The notes under the pieces: generated by a model
What the model saw: only the letters and a program-made list of their open reading frames with translations
Databases searched by the model: none
What the model was told of the DNA's origin: nothing
Part shown: positions 1 through 6,491 of the stretch, piece by piece
How positions within the stretch are numbered: position 1 is the stretch's first letter
Layout: each line of letters begins with the position of its first letter
Translations under genes and position numbers: made by a program
Source of the DNA: Bacillota bacterium
GTDB taxonomy: Bacteria > Bacillota > Clostridia > Lachnospirales > Lachnospiraceae
Assembly (NCBI GenBank): GCA_023420935.1
Contig: JAEZUR010000037.1
Coordinates: forward strand, 1-8,362
Direction of reading: 5' to 3'
Length of the DNA stretch: 8,362 bases

Positions 1-877
1 TCTCGCGAAGTTTGGTAAATTCCATTTCACACATCTCTACGATTGTATAGCCTGCCACTTTACAGGAAAGAGCCTCTGCGTTCAGTCGTTTTCCATGACA
101 TACCGGACATTCTGTTTCGTTAATATAATTGGTCAGACGTCTCATGGATGCCTCGCCCATTTCAGATGCATCACGTTTTAAGAGCAGTCTGCTCATCATA
201 TTATGAACGCCTTCTACCTGTTTCAATTTACGTTTTCCGCCTTGTTCTTCTGCGCCGTATAATAAAAGATTTCTCTCTTTTTCCGTGTAATCACGCCACT
301 TTTTGTCCAAATCAAACAAACCACTTTCAGTATACTGTTTCCAATAGTAATTACTAATATGAAAAGCGGGTAAATCTACCATCCCCTCATTCCAGCTTTT
401 ATCCTCTGCAATCATTGGTAAAATATCCAGTGTCATGACCTTGCCAATTCCAAAGCACTCTGGACACATACCATTAGGATTGTTAAAGGAAAAGTTTGAT
501 GCAGTTCCCACATATGGCTCTCCAATTCGACTATAAAGCAACCTCAAAGCTGAATACATATCACTGATTGTTCCTACTGTAGAGCGAGCATTCCCACCTA
601 ATCTGGTCTGGTCAATAATAACAGAGGCAGAAAGATTTTCTATTTTCTCCACACGTGGTTTCTCAAACTTCGGAAGTCTGCCCCTCATGTAAGCTGTGTA
701 AGTTTCATTCATCTGTCGCTGACTCTCAGCCGCAATGGTATCAAATACAATGCTGGACTTTCCAGAACCAGATACCCCTGTAAATACAACTATTTTTTCT
801 TTTGGGATTTCAAGCGAAACATTTTTTAAATTATTCTGACACAATCCCTGTATGATAATATGATCTTTATGTGACAT
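1..877 (-). CDS. UvrA-like ABC ATPase (short excinuclease paralogue), 3' end beyond window
   Basis: The first 292 codons are present and the gene continues past the left edge. The protein matches the UvrA class of tandem ABC ATPases. It has a Walker A motif, GVSGSGKSS, at residues 34-42, followed by the UvrA-type FDTIAAESQR segment. RSTVGT lies at 98-103, CPEC at 138-141 and CPVCHGKRL at 257-265. In full-length UvrA a UvrB-binding domain and zinc ribbon lie between the RSTVGT/YARVG segment and the FSFN/CPxC segment. Here YSRIGEP (115-121) runs almost directly into SNFSFNNPNG, so those parts are absent. That is the architecture of the short UvrA paralogues, such as the DrrC-like proteins linked to resistance against DNA-binding drugs, rather than the housekeeping repair subunit. 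The start is supported by GGAGG seven bases upstream. The gene lies 37 bases downstream of the acetyltransferase gene, probably in the same transcript. The drug-protection role is inferred from the family. Confidence 0.9.
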   Translation of the reverse strand, partial: MSHKDHIIIQGLCQNNLKNVSLEIPKEKIVVFTGVSGSGKSSIVFDTIAAESQRQMNETYTAYMRGRLPKFEKPRVEKIENLSASVIIDQTRLGGNARSTVGTISDMYSALRLLYSRIGEPYVGTASNFSFNNPNGMCPECFGIGKVMTLDILPMIAEDKSWNEGMVDLPAFHISNYYWKQYTESGLFDLDKKWRDYTEKERNLLLYGAEEQGGKRKLKQVEGVHNMMSRLLLKRDASEMGEASMRRLTNYINETECPVCHGKRLNAEALSCKVAGYTIVEMCEMEFTKLRE

Positions 878-914
878 AAACGCACCTCCGTATAATTCAG
901 ATTTGTACTCCAAT

Positions 915-1469
915 TTATCTATCCTCCGCCAGTAACGCATAATAGCAAGCATCACAAACACCTTGATTGTTCCAATCTGATTGCTTTAATGTTCCTTCAT
1001 AATGCATACCGCATTTTCTCATAACAGCTCCAGAATTGGGATTTCGAGGGTCATGTCTTGATTCTATTCTGTTCACACCGACTTTCTCAAACAAGTATTC
1101 CACTACACTCTTTAATGCTTCGGAAGCAATTCCTGTATTCCACCATCTTCTACCGATGCAATAACCAATATGTGCCATTTTTATGATATCGTCTATTTCA
1201 TTATTAACACCTATACATCCAATTGGTTCTTCTGGCTTTGTTTTTATAACAATAGCCCATTGATAATAAGATTTATTATTATAGTTGTTCACCCAAGCAT
1301 TTAATACATTTTCACTAATGGAAAGTTTTTTATGAGTAGGCCACATTAAATATTTTGTTACCTCATCATCTGAAGCCCAATTATGAAACATATATTGTGC
1401 ATCTTCTGCGATAAATGGTCGTAGTATTAGCCTTTTCGTTTCAATTCTTTCAGTACCCCTATGATTCAT
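915..1469 (-). CDS. GNAT N-acetyltransferase, RimJ/RimL type
   Basis: The gene encodes 184 residues, the usual length for the Acetyltransf_3 (RimJ/RimL-like) branch of the GNAT superfamily. It would transfer acetyl from acetyl-CoA to an amine on a protein N-terminus or small molecule. The N-terminus has the typical TKRLILRPF strand (11-19). The acetyl-CoA pyrophosphate-binding loop is RRWWNTGIASEAL (107-119), a version of the R/QxxGxG/A motif. The late DPRNPNSG segment (140-147) and the KCGM loop (152-155) are also characteristic. GAGGAG sits eight bases before the ATG. The gene is 34 bases after the serine hydrolase gene and 37 bases before the uvrA-like gene, so it is probably part of one transcript. 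The substrate cannot be read from sequence. Members range from ribosomal-protein acetylases to antibiotic acetylases, and this context favours a small-molecule substrate only weakly. Confidence 0.9.
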   Translation of the reverse strand: MNHRGTERIETKRLILRPFIAEDAQYMFHNWASDDEVTKYLMWPTHKKLSISENVLNAWVNNYNNKSYYQWAIVIKTKPEEPIGCIGVNNEIDDIIKMAHIGYCIGRRWWNTGIASEALKSVVEYLFEKVGVNRIESRHDPRNPNSGAVMRKCGMHYEGTLKQSDWNNQGVCDACYYALLAEDR

Positions 1470-1503
1470 TTATGTTTCTCCTCAAAATTTCCGCAAGTTG
1501 CTA

Positions 1504-2490
1504 TTACTCCTCTATTTTTGCCTCTATTTCTTTTTTGATAAAATCAATTCGGTCAAATACTGTCGGTTTGAAATAACCAGAAACTGCTACTACCAAGTCC
1601 TTTTTGGGATTGATATAAATAACATTTCCGCTGTTTCCGATAGCTGCATAGCTTCCCACATTTTCATCAATAATCCACCACAAATAACCATACTTCATAT
1701 CACGAAAATTTCCGTCGCAACACAGCCTAACCTTTGTACTTTCTTCAATCCATTTTTCAGAAACAATACGTTTGTTATTAAATACGCCTTTTTGCAGACA
1801 GAGCAGTCCTATCTTTGACATTTCTTCAGCCGACAAGCAAAGTCCATATCCGGCAGCCCCAACTCCCTTGTTGTCAGAAAACCAAATGTTTCCTTTTGGT
1901 GTCTTTTCTATTGTAAAAGCCTTATGTGCGTCAGCATCAGGAGCAACATATATTTTTCTTGGTGCAATCGTCAGTAGTTCAAATAGATATTGATTTGCAA
2001 AATCTACTGTTGTCATTTTGCTTACCGTTGCGATAATACCCGTGAGAATATGAATCCCCAAAGTAGAGTATTGAAATTCTCCTGTCATGCCACGCCTTCC
2101 ACCCAAAAAATCTAAAGCTGCAATGCTCCAGTCATCCTGCACACATATCTTTGACCATGGCTCTGATCTATACTTATATGGTGCAGTCATCGTTAAAAGA
2201 TTTTTCAATGTGACTTTTTGAATAGTCTTTTCTCCTCGTTTGATTTTGTAATCAGGAAAATAATCCAGCACATAATCATCAATGCTGCCAATCAATCCTT
2301 GTTCGACAGCAATGCCAACCAACAACGAAACAATGCTTTTCGTGACAGACATTGTGTGTACTGTATCATCAGATTTATAGCCATTCCATGTATCATGAAT
2401 AATTGTCTTGCCATTATAAATAGCTGTAATTTGACAGATGTTCGACTGATTATCTGCTACATAACTATGAAATTCTGTTAAATTTATCAT
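1504..2490 (-). CDS. Serine hydrolase of the beta-lactamase / penicillin-binding-protein fold
   Basis: The predicted protein has 328 residues and belongs to the class C beta-lactamase-related serine hydrolases (PF00144), which include esterases, DD-peptidases and beta-lactamases. The nucleophile motif SxxK is SVTK at 48-51. The second motif, usually YxN, is YSTLG at 141-145. The region where KTG or HGG is expected reads AIGNSGNVIYINPKKDLVV (283-301). No signal peptide or N-terminal hydrophobic segment is visible, so the protein is probably cytoplasmic and more likely esterase-like than a periplasmic beta-lactamase. The chosen ATG follows AAAGGAAG. An upstream in-frame ATG at 2532 would add 14 residues, but it overlaps the preceding gene and has no clear ribosome binding site. 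The gene follows the deaminase gene by 26 bases. The substrate is unknown. Confidence 0.88.
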   Translation of the reverse strand: MINLTEFHSYVADNQSNICQITAIYNGKTIIHDTWNGYKSDDTVHTMSVTKSIVSLLVGIAVEQGLIGSIDDYVLDYFPDYKIKRGEKTIQKVTLKNLLTMTAPYKYRSEPWSKICVQDDWSIAALDFLGGRRGMTGEFQYSTLGIHILTGIIATVSKMTTVDFANQYLFELLTIAPRKIYVAPDADAHKAFTIEKTPKGNIWFSDNKGVGAAGYGLCLSAEEMSKIGLLCLQKGVFNNKRIVSEKWIEESTKVRLCCDGNFRDMKYGYLWWIIDENVGSYAAIGNSGNVIYINPKKDLVVAVSGYFKPTVFDRIDFIKKEIEAKIEE

Positions 2491-2494
2491 TATA

Positions 2495-2502
2495 CTTCCT
2501 TT
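2495..2502 (-). promoter_or_regulatory. Ribosome binding site deciding the hydrolase start
   Basis: AAAGGAAG lies four bases before the ATG at 2490 (the AGGA core is six away). It is a better-supported initiation site than the upstream ATG at 2532, which lies inside the previous gene. This sets the N-terminus of the serine hydrolase. Confidence 0.55.
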
Positions 2503-2516
2503 CTGAAACTTCTGAT

Positions 2517-2912
2517 TTATTTTATCCACCATTCTGGTGTTATCTCTCCCAACCTAATTATACGTTCTAATAAATAATCAAGCATAATTTCTATGTCTTT
2601 ATATTTACCCGGCATAAGTTGTACCATCAATTCACGACAAGCTCCACCTGGTGCACCATTGGATCCATCAGGCAAAACACAAAGTACCTTATCTATTTCC
2701 TGTTCACCATTCGTAACCATGTTAAAAATAGCATTTCTCTCAGCACAGATACCAAGCGTTGAGCAGGTATCTATACATACTCCAGTGTAAATTTCCCCAG
2801 ATTTTGAAAGAATAGCAGCTGATACTTCTCCTGCAGTAACATATGGAGTTATTCTGCGCTCATTCAAGTCAGCTTTTGCAGCGTCATTCATCTCAGTCCA
2901 AATTTTATCCAC
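2517..2912 (-). CDS. Cytidine/blasticidin-S deaminase-like protein with an altered zinc site
   Basis: Starting from GTG at 2912, the protein has 131 residues, typical of the small tetrameric cytidine deaminase family, which hydrolytically deaminates cytosine nucleosides or blasticidin S. The first catalytic motif is intact: CAERNA, with zinc ligand Cys56 and proton-shuttle Glu58. The second motif, normally PCxxC, reads PGGAC. Pro88 and Cys92 are present, but Gly89 replaces the expected second zinc-binding cysteine. The codon is GGT, one base from the Cys codon TGT. The C-terminal PEWWI ending and TGVCIDT strand fit a clostridial subgroup I recall from memory. The GTG start is preferred because AGGGAGAGG lies six bases upstream and the family N-terminus aligns there. 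The open frame extends to an ATG at 2957 (146 residues) that lacks a good site. Catalytic activity is doubtful if the substitution is real. Confidence 0.82.
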   Translation of the reverse strand: MDKIWTEMNDAAKADLNERRITPYVTAGEVSAAILSKSGEIYTGVCIDTCSTLGICAERNAIFNMVTNGEQEIDKVLCVLPDGSNGAPGGACRELMVQLMPGKYKDIEIMLDYLLERIIRLGEITPEWWIK

Positions 2913-2918
2913 AATTAA

Positions 2919-2927
2919 CCTCTCCCT
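2919..2927 (-). promoter_or_regulatory. Ribosome binding site supporting a GTG start for the deaminase
   Basis: AGGGAGAGG lies six bases before GTG at 2912. The in-frame ATG at 2957 is preceded by AGCAAGTAAT, a poor match to the anti-Shine-Dalgarno sequence. The site would otherwise be read as Arg-Glu-Arg codons of a longer protein. Confidence 0.55.
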
Positions 2928-2965
2928 ATTCTTGAAATCTCTTACAGTAAAAAACATATTACTTG

Positions 2966-3358
2966 CTAGTACAGTGTCTCTTTGAAATCAGATATAAATA
3001 ACTCTTGTTGTTTTTTTAGGAATGCTTTCATAAATGGTTTCATGATAAACTTCTTGGCTGTTACATCTTCCGTAAAGTCAATTTCTGTGCCGCCATCTTT
3101 TTCTGTAAAAACTCCTATCCAATGTCCTCTGATATTGCTATTTTCCATATCAAATTCCCAACGCTTATACGGTTCTGTCACAGTAATTGTAAATTGAGTT
3201 AGAAAACCATCTTTCGTATATTCAATAAACTTATTTTCATTAAGAATCTCCGTTTTACTTAAATCAATACGCCAAGTATAGTTTTTAATATCTGTAACAA
3301 TCTCCCATACCTTCTGAACCTGACATAGAAAAAAGGCTTTTATATTTGATACTGCCAT
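2966..3358 (-). CDS. SRPBCC (START/Bet v1-like) family protein
   Basis: The 130-residue protein resembles the SRPBCC superfamily (polyketide cyclase/dehydrase and lipid-binding-like proteins), which form a helix-grip fold around a hydrophobic cavity. It begins with a beta strand, MAVSNIKAFF, then the typical helix QVQKVWEIVTDIKNYTWR (13-30). Later come TITVTEPYKRWEFDM (57-71), the GVFTEKDGGTEIDFTE hairpin (82-97), and a C-terminal amphipathic helix rich in Lys and Phe. No cofactor site or catalytic residue can be named. Such small proteins bind or sequester hydrophobic ligands. The start has GAGGAGAG about ten bases upstream. It lies 38 bases after the permease-like fragment and just before the deaminase gene, in the same direction, consistent with one transcript. 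The ligand is unknown. Confidence 0.78.
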   Translation of the reverse strand: MAVSNIKAFFLCQVQKVWEIVTDIKNYTWRIDLSKTEILNENKFIEYTKDGFLTQFTITVTEPYKRWEFDMENSNIRGHWIGVFTEKDGGTEIDFTEDVTAKKFIMKPFMKAFLKKQQELFISDFKETLY

Positions 3359-3396
3359 AATTAAATTTCTCTCCTCTCATTTCTGGGCAATCTTCC

Positions 3397-3675
3397 TCAT
3401 TTTTTCTTATATATTCCATAAATCACCGGTTGTATAACAATAGAAAATATCGCATACATCACCAACAAAACAGGAACTGAGCCAACCACTTTTCCAAAAA
3501 TATCATATAGACTAAAATATCCAAGTACCTCACTAATCTGCAAAAGTTGGTCTGGAAAAAGGCCTATAATTTTATTCACCATTGGTATATTGCTGAACCC
3601 AAATTCATCAAAAGTTACTGTAATGTAATGTGCAACATCTGGAAGTTCCTCTGGCTTCTTCAATGTATTCATCAT
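3397..3675 (-). pseudogene. Probable C-terminal remnant of an ABC-2-type transporter permease
   Basis: This 92-codon frame encodes a soluble-looking first two thirds and one strong membrane segment near the end (about residues 66-86), followed by GIYKKK. The LFPDQLL...FSLYDIFGKVVGSVPV pattern resembles, from memory, the last extracytoplasmic loop and final transmembrane helix of ABC-2-type permeases. A complete permease has about six helices and no ATPase gene adjoins it, so this is probably the tail of a deleted gene. The in-frame codons upstream of the ATG hit a stop (TGA at 3688-3690) within a few codons. GAGGA nine bases before the first ATG could still permit translation, so a real small one-helix membrane protein is the alternative. 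Its place between the acetyltransferase and SRPBCC genes, all in one direction, suggests it was carried along by rearrangement. Confidence 0.45.
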
Positions 3676-3706
3676 ATGAGAGTATCCTCATCTATACATG
3701 ATGTAT

Positions 3707-4237
3707 TTAAAGATTAATTTTCCAGATTAGATGATGTCGATCCTCTCCCCAATAATCTTTAATAAAATAGTCAGGTTCCCCAAATTTTTTTCTCCATATT
3801 TTCTGTGCATTGGAATATCCACTATCTAGACAAAACTGATTAATTCCTTTATCTCTTAATACTTGAGTCATAGAGTTCAATAATAAATTACCTATTCCCT
3901 GTCCTTGGTAATCTGGTCTTACAAAAACTGTACCTAGTTCATAAAGATTTTCATATTCTCCATTTGTACAAGTACATATTAAGTCACTTGCAGGCCCATA
4001 CTCTATTGTACCAACTATACAGCCTCTATCTTCTGCTGCTAGGAAATATCTAAGTTTTCCATTGCTATATAGATCATTTTCTAAATACTGCTTCTTAAAT
4101 TCAATTTCTTCCTTTAAATCACCTACCAAACCTTCTATACCTTCCTTAATAAAGGTATCTTCAACTACAGTTTTGAAGAACTCAAATAGTTCCCCTCTAT
4201 CATCTACAGTTGGTCTTCTAACTTTAATGTGAATCAA
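3707..4237 (-). CDS. GNAT N-acetyltransferase with TTG start
   Basis: The gene encodes 176 residues of a GNAT acetyltransferase. The acetyl-CoA-binding motif is FVRPDYQGQGIGNLLLNSM (105-123), with the canonical QGQGIG loop at 111-116. Preceding strands include FLAAEDRGCIVGTIEYG (65-81), and a C-terminal segment GYSNAQKIWRKKFG (140-153) is also typical. The initiation codon is TTG, supported by AGGAGG nine bases upstream within an AAGGAGGGGG run. Hand counting gives about 30% GC, lower than the UvrA-like gene and the XRE-TPR half of the chimera, so it may come from a more AT-rich clostridial donor. It is the first gene of the tightly spaced left-hand block, 31 bases before the permease-like fragment. 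The substrate is unknown; amine-bearing antibiotics, polyamines or protein termini are all possible for the family. Confidence 0.88.
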   Translation of the reverse strand: MIHIKVRRPTVDDRGELFEFFKTVVEDTFIKEGIEGLVGDLKEEIEFKKQYLENDLYSNGKLRYFLAAEDRGCIVGTIEYGPASDLICTCTNGEYENLYELGTVFVRPDYQGQGIGNLLLNSMTQVLRDKGINQFCLDSGYSNAQKIWRKKFGEPDYFIKDYWGEDRHHLIWKINL

Positions 4238-4243
4238 TTTAAT

Positions 4244-4253
4244 CCCCCTCCTT
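4244..4253 (-). promoter_or_regulatory. Strong ribosome binding site before a TTG start
   Basis: AAGGAGGGGG lies six bases before TTG at 4237, and the AGGAGG core is nine bases away. The strength of this site is the main reason to accept the non-ATG start of the acetyltransferase. Confidence 0.7.
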
Positions 4254-4310
4254 TAAACAAGCTGTTCTAGTTAACGTTATCAATCCTACTACCTGACAAA
4301 AGATACAATA

Positions 4311-4343
4311 AAGATTCTTCGTCGCAAGCTCCTTAGGATGACA
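4311..4343. repeat. Dispersed clostridial-type intergenic repeat (AAGATTCTTCGTCGC...)
   Basis: The segment begins AAGATTCTTCGTCGC and ends GGATGACA. It closely resembles a short imperfect-palindrome family that I recall scattered between genes in many clostridial and related genomes (consensus-like AGATTCTTCGTCGC, then GCTCC, then AGAATGACA). Here the middle reads AAGCTCCTTAGGA. Function is unknown. Only one copy is visible in this window, so the assignment rests on memory of the family. Confidence 0.4.
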
Positions 4344-4479
4344 GAACATGATTAATGAACATAAATTTACTTACATACATCATACAAACGCTCACTATAT
4401 TAACTCAGCAAGCATATTACTTCATATCTCCAACCTTGCTTTTCCCATTTTCATTCTACAATTAGGCCTTTTATATAAT

Positions 4480-4501
4480 GTCATCAGAATTATACTCTCA
4501 A
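4480..4501. repeat. 22-bp direct repeat, copy 1
   Basis: It starts GTCATCAGAA and ends ACTCTCAA, and is identical over 22 bases to positions 8229-8250 in the same orientation. The flanks differ (T versus C before; T versus C after). Read on the minus strand it contains TATAAT. The two copies bracket the two CPBP genes and the chimeric gene. Its origin is unresolved. Confidence 0.85.
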
Positions 4502-4560
4502 TATGGGACTAGGAAACAGTATTGATGTCTAAATCTCCTCGTCTGTTCTTGGTACATATC

Positions 4561-4578
4561 GACAAAATGGAATTTGTC
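4561..4578 (-). other. Small hairpin overlapping the stop codon of the first CPBP gene
   Basis: GACAAA and TTTGTC form a perfect six-base stem around a six-base loop. The stem includes part of the stop codon of the protease gene. There is no U-tract after it, so it is a weak candidate for a 3'-end or stability structure rather than a convincing intrinsic terminator. Confidence 0.25.
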
Positions 4579-5305
4579 ATTCTTCACTGGCTGGTATTGT
4601 CTTCATCAATATCAGTGAATATCCAATGGAAATTGCGCATAATATCATGGCTACAAAAATCTGGTATTGCTTAGAACCGGTTTCGTTTGCAAAAACACTG
4701 AGTGCGTTAAGAATACAATGTGTTATGATACATGGCCAAAGTGATTTCCCGCGATGGAACAGTGTGACAAATAGGTACCCAATTGCTATTGCATAACATA
4801 CCTGACCGAAATTCGAAAGAATGTCTGTTCCGCTCCCGTTGAACAAATTCACTATATGTCCTATTCCAAACGTAATACTGGATACAATAATTGCAGTGCG
4901 TACATTATTTTTGCTCATAGCCTTAAAAAGAAATCCTCTGAAGATTACTTCTTCAAGAAATCCAACCAAAAGCATACTTCCAATATAGCATACAGTTTCA
5001 ATTAAAGAATAATTTACCTTTACACCAGACCAAAGATTCACCGATGCAAGTATTATCAGAGGAATATAATACAGATATTTTTTTGCTGAATATTTGATTC
5101 CACACAATCCATAATAATTCTGCAATTCATTTTTCTTTACAAAGGAGTACAGAATCACAGTAAGCACAATATTCCAAAAAAGTGTAACTGATTTTTCCAC
5201 TCCGATGATGGAAGATATATTATCAGCTATACTGCTTCCTACTACATATATGATTATCCAAACTATAGCAAACCATATTTCACTCTTCTTATAGAAAACT
5301 TTCAT
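4577..5305 (-). CDS. CPBP-family intramembrane glutamic endopeptidase (CAAX protease/bacteriocin-processing type)
   Basis: The gene encodes 242 residues with about seven or eight hydrophobic segments, a polytopic membrane protein of the CPBP (ABI, PF02517) family related to Rce1. All three family motifs are present: EEVIFR at 118-123 (EExxxR), FGIGH at 146-150 (FxxxH), and HCILN at 196-200 (HxxxN). These supply the catalytic glutamate and the histidines expected in the membrane active site. Bacterial members process peptides, take part in bacteriocin production or immunity, or release membrane-bound regulators. Which applies here cannot be told, since no bacteriocin-like peptide gene is seen nearby. 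GAGGTG is placed seven bases or fewer before the ATG. The 420-base gap upstream separates it from the second CPBP gene, so it probably has its own promoter. Confidence 0.9.
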   Translation of the reverse strand: MKVFYKKSEIWFAIVWIIIYVVGSSIADNISSIIGVEKSVTLFWNIVLTVILYSFVKKNELQNYYGLCGIKYSAKKYLYYIPLIILASVNLWSGVKVNYSLIETVCYIGSMLLVGFLEEVIFRGFLFKAMSKNNVRTAIIVSSITFGIGHIVNLFNGSGTDILSNFGQVCYAIAIGYLFVTLFHRGKSLWPCIITHCILNALSVFANETGSKQYQIFVAMILCAISIGYSLILMKTIPASEE

Positions 5306-5725
5306 GTTGACACCTCACCAAATCCTTATTTTTCTGCATATCATACTAATACAATTAACTTCATAACCCCCTAGTTATTATAATCCATAATATGTAACTT
5401 TTCATATGCTTGGAATGAATTTAGAGATTCACTCTATAAAACTAATTTCAAGCCAAATTTACAGCTGACTCAAAAATAATGGTACAAGTCAGCTATAGAA
5501 AGACTTCTGTTCTATTTTGTTATACTGTTCAATTATAATGGCAAAACACAAATTCTGACGGATTTTTTTACCTAGCCCTGTCACACGGTCGTATCATTTT
5601 TATTACTTATTAGTTTTCCCTTTGCCATTTGCACAAATACATTTATGATTTACAGAATTTCTTATGCTATTTTCAAACAGCTCTATTAGTTTAAGCTAAA
5701 TCTTTAATTCTGCATCTTTTTAAAA
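5306..5725. other. 420-base intergenic region between the two CPBP genes
   Basis: The region is AT-rich and I see no credible gene on either strand. A TATAAT hexamer (minus strand, 5377-5382) lies about 70 bases before the downstream protease start, but the 17-base-spaced -35 position reads ATGAAA, a poor match. It holds a perfect inverted repeat at 5463-5494 and a weak TTCTGCA/TGCAGAA pair (5708-5714 and 5734-5740) across the end of the upstream gene. No clear terminator was found. Confidence 0.6.
5463..5494. repeat. Perfect 8-bp inverted repeat
   Basis: AGCTGACT (5463-5470) is followed after 16 bases by its exact reverse complement AGTCAGCT (5487-5494). It could be a regulator-binding site for the downstream protease gene or an RNA hairpin. 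No U-tract adjoins it, so a terminator role is not supported. Confidence 0.45.
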
Positions 5726-6490
5726 TTACAACCTGCAGAAAATAAAAAACAGAACATCACATACGATATGCGTTACAGCATGTGCAACCATGGCATACTG
5801 AATGCCATATTTACGGTAGAGCCTTCCAAATACCAATCCAAAGCTGCCATTTAACAGTATGCACCGAGTAACAATCAGAAAACTCAGATGCCCAAACATC
5901 ACAATTGTTGCTGGAAGGTGTCCTAATGCAAATAATACTGCAATAACAATATTACTTACCACCATAATCCATGCAGGAATGGATTCCTTATCTGCCTTTC
6001 TATCAAATATCTTCCATAAAATCATTATTAGAAGAGACATTAGAAACCATCTCATCAGCAATTCTTCTACCATTCCTCCATATAGAACTTTCGCTAGCAG
6101 ATAATAAATCGAAAATGTATATGTTTCATAATATTCCGCTACTGGCACCAACAACTTTGCAAATATCAGATAATCCAGTACAAAGAACAAAATACCACAA
6201 ATGGCTCCACCTGCTAGTGCTTTTTTAAAATAGCTCCCTGACCACGCGAAACTGCGAAGCAGACCAATTTTATCCGCTAACAGATAACCAATAAAGCCAC
6301 AGATTGCTGCATAGAGAACTGTTTGGATAGTAATACTTGAAATAATCGTTGTTTTAGAAACCTGAGATAGTATTTCTTCGGTAATCACTCCTGTTCCAAT
6401 TTCATAGTTTGCTAAGGAGATACCTGCTACCAATGCAAAAGGCAATACAATCAATACAAATTTAAAAGCACTTTTATATATCTGTTTCAT
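5726..6490 (-). CDS. CPBP-family intramembrane protease, coupled to the chimeric gene
   Basis: The 254-residue protein is rich in hydrophobic helices and carries the CPBP (CAAX protease-like) motifs: EELLMR at 142-147 (EExxxR), FALGH at 187-191 (FxxxH), and HAVTH at 237-241 in the third motif position. It begins MKQIYKSAFKFVLIVLP, an N-terminal membrane helix. It is only distantly similar to the CPBP protein encoded at 4577-5305. Its ATG lies one base after the TGA of the upstream gene, and its probable ribosome binding site (GGGAG, eight bases before the ATG) lies inside the end of that gene, so the two are almost certainly translationally coupled. From memory, XRE-TPR regulators directly followed by a CPBP gene are a recurring pair in Firmicutes, which fits the regulator half upstream. 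The target of proteolysis is unknown. Confidence 0.9.
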   Translation of the reverse strand: MKQIYKSAFKFVLIVLPFALVAGISLANYEIGTGVITEEILSQVSKTTIISSITIQTVLYAAICGFIGYLLADKIGLLRSFAWSGSYFKKALAGGAICGILFFVLDYLIFAKLLVPVAEYYETYTFSIYYLLAKVLYGGMVEELLMRWFLMSLLIMILWKIFDRKADKESIPAWIMVVSNIVIAVLFALGHLPATIVMFGHLSFLIVTRCILLNGSFGLVFGRLYRKYGIQYAMVAHAVTHIVCDVLFFIFCRL

Positions 6491-6491
6491 T

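Larger units (their letters stand above)
4238..4576. other. AT-rich intergenic region with repeat sequences
   Basis: This 339-base gap lies between the first CPBP protease and the TTG-start acetyltransferase. No coding frame with a ribosome binding site is evident on either strand. It holds the acetyltransferase ribosome binding site, a clostridial-type dispersed repeat (4311-4343), one copy of the 22-bp repeat (4480-4501) and a small hairpin at the end of the protease gene. No good -35/-10 pair was found, although some promoter for the downstream block is expected here. Confidence 0.6.

Noticed and set aside
1498..2481. Plus-strand frames antisense to the serine hydrolase gene
   Set aside because: They oppose a gene with clear catalytic motifs, lack ribosome binding sites and show no domain features.
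878..3706. Integron cassette array with attC sites between the small genes
   Set aside because: The gaps are only about 26-53 bases and share no common sequence or attC-like inverted repeats.
5708..5740. TTCTGCA/TGCAGAA pair after the second CPBP gene as an intrinsic terminator
   Set aside because: Seven-base stem with a 19-base loop overlapping the stop codon and no following U-tract.
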